A stretch of 64,000 bases of DNA from Oreocharis arfaki (taxonomy: Eukaryota > Chordata > Aves > Passeriformes > Paramythiidae): the NCBI GenBank assembly GCA_013398015.1, contig VZRR01012889.1, positions 186,001 to 250,000 of the forward strand. Reading direction: 5' to 3'. The stretch's first letter is position 1. The number at the start of each line of letters is the position of its first letter. A program made the translations under genes and the position numbers. The notes under the pieces were generated by a model. It did not search any database and was not told the DNA's origin. It saw only the letters and a list, made by a program, of their open reading frames with translations. Positions 57,371-64,000 of this stretch are shown here, piece by piece.

Positions 57371-60300
57371 AGTGCTGTTAACTGTGTTTCTCCCATTTGG
57401 AGGGTGACAAGATGGTGAGGGCCTCTATATCTTGCCTAGTTCACGTTTTCATGGCTGTGTTGGAGTCGATGTATTTACTCACTTGATGAGTACAAAGCAT
57501 GTCAGTTCCTGTGGCCCCCCACCAAAATCCAGTAAAGGGGAGCACAAGGCCCCACCTTTACCTCATCCTACCCCGGTTCTGTTGGTACGGTCCTGTCCCC
57601 AGAGATTGCCCTAAATAAGAAAGGAATATTAGCTGTGAACTTGGGGGATAACTTCTTTTTAAAGATGTCTTCCCTTCTGATGTTGGCCTTCAAGGACAAA
57701 GAGCTGCAGCGAGTTTACTGCACACTGTTGTGAGGAAGGAGAAAAGGAAATTTCCTTCCTTAGCAGTGGGCATTGGAGCAGTTCTTTGGGCTTCTCGTCT
57801 GCTGCACTTCCAGAGTGGGTGCCAGCCAGACTCCAGAGGCTGCTGAACCTGCAGTAGGTCTGTTCCCCTTCTTTGCTTGTAAGCACAAGTTTGCTTTCCA
57901 GTAACCATGTTCTTTTGCCTTGCTAATAGCCTGCTGACAGGTGTCTTACCTTTGGTGTGCAGTGCTGGATGGAAAATGGACCTTTTGTGCAGCAGTTACT
58001 TGGTGTGCATCAAAATGGACTGTAACAGAAGCAGTGAGATAGAAGCTTTTATGGGCTCTCCTCATTCTAGGCTGGGGCAGTAGAATGTAGGTGGTAGCAG
58101 CTCTTCCTTCTTGTGTAAAGAAAGGACTCATGTTGATAAGCAGCTGAGTAGCTGAATGAATTGGGTCTGGATACCCCAGCAAGTGTTCCAGAACTGACAT
58201 TCCCAGCCCACACATGGGTAGGGTTTGCTAGAGCTGTTTCCTCTATGATGCTTTAAAAAGTTTATTTCTTTGTTTTTTATTTTCCATTGTTTTGTGCCTA
58301 CTTGCAGGGCTCCTAAGTATCATGTCTGATCTCAGAGTGAGAGCCATGACATGGCAACCAAAAGGGAGGATTCCTGGCTGGTAGGGAAAGGGTCTGGCTG
58401 TGATTTTACGATTTTACCAAAAATTCAGTCTCTCTATTACAGAGCTTTGAGGAAAGGCTGGAGATGTGCACAGCAGCTAACCTGAACACTGATAGCTGAG
58501 TGTTCACCAGGGAAGTTGAGTCTCAGAAGTCAGGGGTGGGGCTGTAGGGACACATTTAACTCGCTGACATCGGTTGGAGAGAATTTTCCATTGGTTGGAT
58601 GTTCATTGCCTTCCAGCTCCTTGTTCCCTCATAATCCTGTATATCACAGACACCATTTGTGTCGGGAAGGAAATGAGGGAAGAAAGCAGTGGTGTCTGAA
58701 CCCCGTCTGTCCATGGTGGTTAACAGCAGAGTGTCAGGGCATCTCTCAAATGCGCCGGACAGAAGCTGTGCTGGAGGGCTGGAACAGCTGCTTTGGGACA
58801 CGGTCCTTGTAACCCCAAGGCTTGTGCTCAGTGCCCGTACCTTCTTTGGAATTAGAACCTGGCCAGGCTCACTGGCAAGGATTTGTGAAGAGGACATTTA
58901 TTGCTTGCTGATAATTTCTGCCTGACTTGTCACTGGAGCCTGGCTCAAGGTGTGCTGAGCTTGGGTTCCTGCTCTTCAGTATCCCTGGTGTTGTTAGTAA
59001 GGAGTAACCACTCGGTAAATGCGAGAGTGGAGTTTGGTGATGAAAATAAGCAAAGTCTGAGACTTAGCAAGGACAAGGAATGTTAAAGGCAGCTGTGATA
59101 GTCCAAGGTGTGAAATATCTGTAAGCGCACGGCATTTGGACACCCATTTTTCTGCTGAGTGGGTTGAAATCCTCCAAGCCCTCGTGTTTTGATATCATCT
59201 GATATTATGGTTGGTTTGAGAACAATGAGTAATGACAGCATCATGCATCTGGATCCATGTGAGTGTGTGTGAGCAGAGAAGGGAAGGCCTGGCAGGAGCG
59301 AGGGGCTTCTCTGCTGATGGCACCACGTGCGCAGCAGTCCCCAGAGAGTATTTGCTTTTTTCCCCCTTCCTGCCTATAACGTTATATGAGAGAAGGACTT
59401 TTAGGAATGCTGATCTACAACACAGGTGGAAGCACTAGATTAAGTTTAAGCTCAAACACTGACCCATGACAGTCACCCTGCTCTGTTCTGTGCCTGTTGG
59501 GGTGAAGGTGCTTTCAGAGCACGATAAAATTCCTTCTAAATACATAGTTTTGACACTTCCTTCCCTGTGTAGTGGCTATGAGGAATGGTACCAGTGACAT
59601 CTTGGCAGGCACAGCTCTGTAAGGTGGTTTCATAGCCCTGTGGTGTCCCTAGAGTCATCTTGGCTGTGGGAAGGGATCAGCACCTCTGGTTTGTCATCCC
59701 AAAAGTGTCTGTAGGCTGATGGCTCAGCACATTTCCTGAGTCCACTCTGTCTGATGCAGGAGATGTTTCATCAGCAGAAGCAGAGCACAGTTCATGGCCT
59801 GTTGGGGTTTTATTCCATGCACCACAGTATTTGTTTTCAGGATTGTCACAAACCCAGCAAATCTGTTGCAGGTGCCTACTGTCAGAGGGCGTTTCAGAAC
59901 TGTCTGTTTTTGTACAGCTGGAATTGTGCTCTGTGCTCCACCTACCTCTGTGCTGGGGGGGGGCCTTTGCAAAGGGCTCAGATACCCTTCACTAGAGAAC
60001 CAAACTGGTTTCACCATCAGGAGAGGGACTTGAAGCCTGGGAGGAAGAGTGGCAGGTGGAAGGGGCTCAGGGACAGGCCTGGCCTGTGCAGTGCTGGGGC
60101 TGGGTGGGATTTTAGAGGCGAATACAGCCAAGAGCAGGCAGTGAAGGCTCTCCGAGCTGAGGCTGCAGGGAGAAATTCGGCTGAGGGAATGCAGTTCCTT
60201 GTTTTATTTGTCCGGGTAACATTGCAGGTGTGTAAGTGATATAGAAGACATGGTCCAAGATGTTGGGTAAACCCTGAGGCTGAGCAAAGTCAGGCTGTTC

Positions 60301-62034
60301 TGGAAGTAGATGCGGCCGCTGCTGCCTTGGTTTAAAACTCATGAAGAGGGACCAGGTTTGGGGGGAGGAAACAGAATTGGTTCATAAAACGTTTCTGTTC
60401 CTCCATCCCCATTGCAATGTCGCCACCTGTGCAGGGTGGAGGCAGGATGGATCCCAGGGGTGCTGGAGGGAGGGATGCAGAAAGGGGAACAAGTGTCTGA
60501 GTGGGACAGGAGGGCTGGGAGGTCCCTGCTCTCATAAGTCTCTTTCCAGAGCACAGACAGATGCCGCTGGGTTTGTGCTGCATGCATTTTGGAGTCCAAT
60601 TCCCAGCCAAGGCTCCCCCTGGCAATGGAGCGGAGGGTTGTGGAGGCAGGAATAGCAATCCTCCCACATCTATGGAGCAGATAAACAGCTGCCATGGGGG
60701 CTGGGCAGAGCTTTTTGCCTCAGGCTTGGACCCGTCAGGCATTTTGTGGGAGCGTGCCAACATCCACATTTGACAAGGCAGTGGGTTGAGGTGCTTTCCC
60801 TTTCCTGGCTGTCCCTCCCCACTGTCCCTGGACTTAAAATATTTAAGGAGCTGCATTGCCCTCCCTGGGCAGGAGGAAAAGGCAGAGAGGGGTTTGTTGG
60901 CAGTGGCAGTGCCAGGAACCAGACGTGGCTCTGCAGGCCCATCCCCTCACGTTCCAGCAGCTCAATTTTGGGGCTCCGGGTCTGACCGCAGCCCCATGGC
61001 AGCTGGAGTGGCTGGGAGCAGAGCACAGCACCTGTGCACCTCTGGCTCTGACGGCCCTGTCAGCCCTTCTCCAGGGCAAGAGAGCCTGGCTGTGACAGTC
61101 TGTCACTCTGTCTGCGGGGGTGCAAGGGGAGCCCTTTTAACGGGCTTTCCTTTTAAAGGAAGGCCTTGCCCAAGGTAAGAAGTGCTTCAAAAAGTACATC
61201 CATTTCTGCCTCTAACCCAAATTCACAGCCTGGGGGGGTGGCCACCCTTCCTCCTGCTTTCACCTTTGGCAGTGGGGACTGTGAGTAGGCACCACACAGA
61301 GCTCTGGTGGCTCCGGCTTTGGCAGCCGAGGACAGGAACACTCCTTCTCTTGGTGTCTGCCTCGGAGCATTGCAGAGGCTTTGAACTGATGGAAGAAGAA
61401 TATTGTGATTAACAGGTGTTTACTGTGTGCCATCTTTTCTACCTTACAGCTCACCTTGAGATCGTGAAGACCAAACTGAAAAGGTTTCAGAGACAATCCC
61501 CTCTTTCTTTCTTGGCATGGCATTATGGCTGTCATTCATGCAGTGGTAGATATGCTTAGTATCAAGGCTGTAAGATCAGTGAGGCACAACCTTCAGGGCC
61601 ATTAGTCCTCTTTAGACCGAAGCTGAGGTTCCTGTTGTCTCAGCTCAGACCAAAACTTCTTGGCGTGATTAGTACATGTTCTTTATTTTTGTTAAAATCT
61701 GTGGGTTAGCTGTAAAGAAGCCAACCTGAGGCATGGCGAAGGCACTCTGGGTCCAGATCTTCTGTGTTGGCATTGAAATGCTTTTAGCACAAAACCAGTT
61801 ATTTTCTAAGCAGCATCTCTGAAAATAGTCGAGGAAAAAATTGAAATGATCTGCCCTTAAAAGGAAGAGATGAGGTGAAGAGTTCCAGCCTAGCTGCACT
61901 GGTTTCTGTAGGGTCTTTCCATTCTGTCTTTGGATTCCCATGAGAGCGGGATCCCTTGGCACCAAAGTTGGGGAGCATTTCCCTTACAGTATCCATCATG
62001 GGGTGTGTGTGGAATGCTGAGGAAGGAGGGGCAT
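57371..62034. other. Gene-free segment
   Basis: No supported gene over 4.6 kb. GC-rich stretches at about 60000-61350 give many overlapping frames of 75-174 codons on both strands (for example 60332-60856 - and 59754-60239 +) without domains. A G9 run lies near 59957. TTTACTGTGTGCCA near 61418 faintly recalls MIR. Confidence 0.5.
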
Positions 62035-62490
62035 GTCCAAAGACATCACTAATGAAAATATTCTTTCTAAGTGAGAGAAAGGGTTCTAATCAGTCTGCCT
62101 CATTTTAGGTTATTAATGTAATTGAAAACACAGTCTACCTAAATCATGCAAATTATATGCAGGGTGAGGATTTTTTTCTGCTATCATAATGATAATCTAA
62201 ATAAAATGTGGGTTGTAAGTGGAGTTGTGAAAGACTGGATCTGAGATTAATATGAAATGCAAAGATTAAAAAAAGATACGCGTAGTGTAGAGCTGCAACT
62301 CTGCTTTTATGACATTTGAAACCCTGATTTATGACCATTGTAACCAGGTTTTTAACTGTATGGAAAATGGAATGAGGTTAAACTTCTTCCTATTAGCATT
62401 AGAGTTACAATCACAACACATTACAATGGACTAATAAATGTTACTTTTTGAGTAATGAAATTGCCATCAAGGCCCCGTTAAGTGGAATGA
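62035..62490. promoter_or_regulatory. Long AT-rich island with POU octamer
   Basis: The longest AT-rich island of the window, about 450 bp. It contains GGTTATTAATGTAATTG, a perfect octamer ATGCAAAT at 62146-62153, CATAATGATAATC, GATTAATATG and TAATAAATGTTAC. GTGGAATGAGGTTGTAATTGG near 62481 echoes AATGGAATGAGGTTAAAC near 62366. Candidate conserved non-coding element; inferred. Confidence 0.38.
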
Positions 62491-63464
62491 GGTTGTAATT
62501 GGAGTTGGGCTGTGCAGGGCTGGGCAGAGGCTGCCAGAGTCCCCACAGCATCCCAGACACCATGGGCAGTCCTAGCTCCAGTTTCTACCTATGGAGTGCT
62601 CCCATAACCCCTGAGAACACCCAGATCTGCCGCCGCATACCATGGAGCCAGAGCAGCCTGGAATCATTATTCCAAGTTCTCTAGGATCTTCTGGGAAGTG
62701 GATACGGATTGGGTGTCAAGAGGCCCAGGACAGAGCTTAGAAATCTGTCTGTGCGATAGGCAGAAATTTTGGGTTGTCATCATGTTGGGTTGGATTTCAG
62801 ATTTTATTCCTGTAGGGAAAGGTGCTGGAATTGTCAAAGCTGGAGTGGGGATCAGATGTCTTGCAGTGACTGGAAGTCCCCTAAAATACCTACAGCTTAA
62901 CCAGAAATAGCTCTCTGTCCATTCCTGAGCAGCCCCAGCACAAGGCAGCATCACGGTGAGCTCCCTGCATTTCACCACCATGTCCCATGGCTGGAGTGGT
63001 GAGGGACACAGGATCGTGCCAGGACTGCAGGAAGGGAGTACTGCAGGTACCCACAGCACCTGTAATTCCATCACAGCCTCAGGAAGGAAAATGTTCACAA
63101 GTATCCATGTAAGAAGATCCATTCTGTGGCTGTTCAGGGACAAAGGTATCAATTCCCAGGCACGTCCATGCATGGAAAGTGATCTGAAATGCTGGAGAGT
63201 GCAAAGGAACCTTTGTCCTGGCAACAGCAGAGACCTGGCACTGTCTGACAGCTGGGTCCCACTTGGTGAAGGTCGTGGTTCCTGTCCCTTCCCTCACCCT
63301 GACCAGAGCTCTGGCCCACTCTGTGCTGTGTTGCCCAGGTGAGAGGGGACAAGGAAAGGCTGGTTGTGTTCTGGTGTTAAGCAATCCCTGGATTTCTTCC
63401 CAATGGCTGGATGTAGTGGAATCAGACCATTAGATGGTGGTGGCCTGTTGTGTTCAGCTAGCAC
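62491..63464. other. Gene-free segment
   Basis: A 185-codon minus frame (62667-63224) and others overlap here without any domain. Confidence 0.5.
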
Positions 63465-63545
63465 TTGAGCAGGTAAAAAATAAATTAGATGTCAATTAGA
63501 ATTTTCAGAGGTAGTTAAATGAATTCTGATAAATTTTCTCAGTCT
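63465..63545. promoter_or_regulatory. Small AT-rich island
   Basis: Contains AAAAAATAAATTAGATG, TCAATTAGAATTTTC and AGTTAAATGAATTC. Candidate conserved element by composition. Confidence 0.25.
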
Positions 63546-64000
63546 TTGTTCCTGGATGTCCCAGAGTGGGTGCACAGCTTGGCACGGGGCAGGGATGACT
63601 TAGCTTGGAAAAGGGCTCTGCCGAGCTGTGGCCAGCAGAGCCAGGGTCGCTTGGGGGCTGCAGGGAGCCTGACTGCAGTGGGCATGGGCAGCCAAGGCTC
63701 TTGGGGGCGCGAGAGGCAGAAGGTGAAGTGTTGTGATCACAAACCATACAGTCACTGCTCTCAGGCCTATCAGCAGCATGTCATGCCTGGACTGTCACCC
63801 TGCCCTCTCCCATGGGCCCTGGTCACTAACCCTTTCTGTTCCGCCAGTGCTTTCTATCCAGGCAAGCACAAACCATCCCCAGCTCCAGCACAAATCCACT
63901 GCCGTGGTAACGCAGCAAGTCCCAGTTCCTCCTGTCTTGTGTCACCCTCAGCTGTAATGTCATGCTGCTGGCATTCCTGGATGCATCTGAGGGTCACAGA
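63546..64000. other. Gene-free segment to window end
   Basis: GC-richer mixed sequence. Small frames on both strands, no domain, no repeat recognised. Confidence 0.5.

Noticed and set aside
60332..60856. 174-codon minus frame
   Set aside because: GC-driven; a second minus frame overlaps in another register with an equally plain translation.
61405..61440. TTTACTGTGTGCCA as a MIR fragment
   Set aside because: Too short; flanking sequence does not follow MIR.
62276..62285. ATACGCGTAG, like the 3' part of miR-137
   Set aside because: The rest of the microRNA and its hairpin are absent.
62667..63224. 185-codon minus frame
   Set aside because: No domain and overlapped by other frames.

Overview
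This window looks like vertebrate nuclear DNA, most likely from a bird, and I found no convincing gene in it. The evidence for that origin is as follows. There is no operon-like packing of reading frames. CpG is scarce outside two small patches, with TG and CA in excess. AT-rich islands alternate with GC-richer, featureless DNA. One old, broken copy of a sauropsid-type CR1 LINE is present (about 21699-21985). Young interspersed repeats are almost absent. A crocodile or turtle would normally carry many more CR1 copies in 64 kb, so a bird fits best. The assignment to birds is an inference.

None of the reading frames on either strand carries a protein domain that I recognise. The longest (236 codons at 52511-53221 +, 215 codons at 27131-27778 +, 170 codons at 48569-49081 -) are about what chance gives in this much DNA of this composition. 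I saw no tRNA, rRNA or known microRNA. The window is therefore either deep intron or intergenic 'desert'.

What structures the window is a series of roughly thirty AT-rich islands, 100-450 bp each, dense in homeodomain-type TAAT cores, FOX-like, POU-octamer, AP-1 and CRE-like words. Examples are 362-760, 5735-5860, 8195-8360, 11640-11850, 13775-14035, 18530-18850, 20392-20560, 33860-34035, 37765-37930, 41805-41960, 42850-43190, 45165-45540, 49095-49330, 57130-57370 and 62035-62490. This is the usual look of conserved non-coding elements around a developmental regulator gene. Conservation itself cannot be seen from a single sequence, so each island is only a candidate.

Repeat content is low and old: the CR1 fragment, a set of short palindromic MITE-like relics sharing a GGTGTAA/TTACACC core (best copies 30817-30905 and 55342-55432; partial copies near 9336, 41986, 46408 and 53609), a possible MIR/CORE-SINE remnant near 27768, four A/C- or T/G-rich degenerate tracts, several poly-A runs and a few microsatellites. 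Notable small structures are a perfect 22-bp palindrome at 30187-30208, a 14-bp palindrome holding an ideal kappaB site at 29751-29764, and a 12-bp palindrome holding a PAR-bZIP/D-box site at 6018-6029. Two CpG-enriched patches lie at 36781-37040 and 48481-48961. The most interesting possibility is that the old MITE-like and CR1 relics, some lying in or beside AT-rich islands, have been kept as regulatory DNA.
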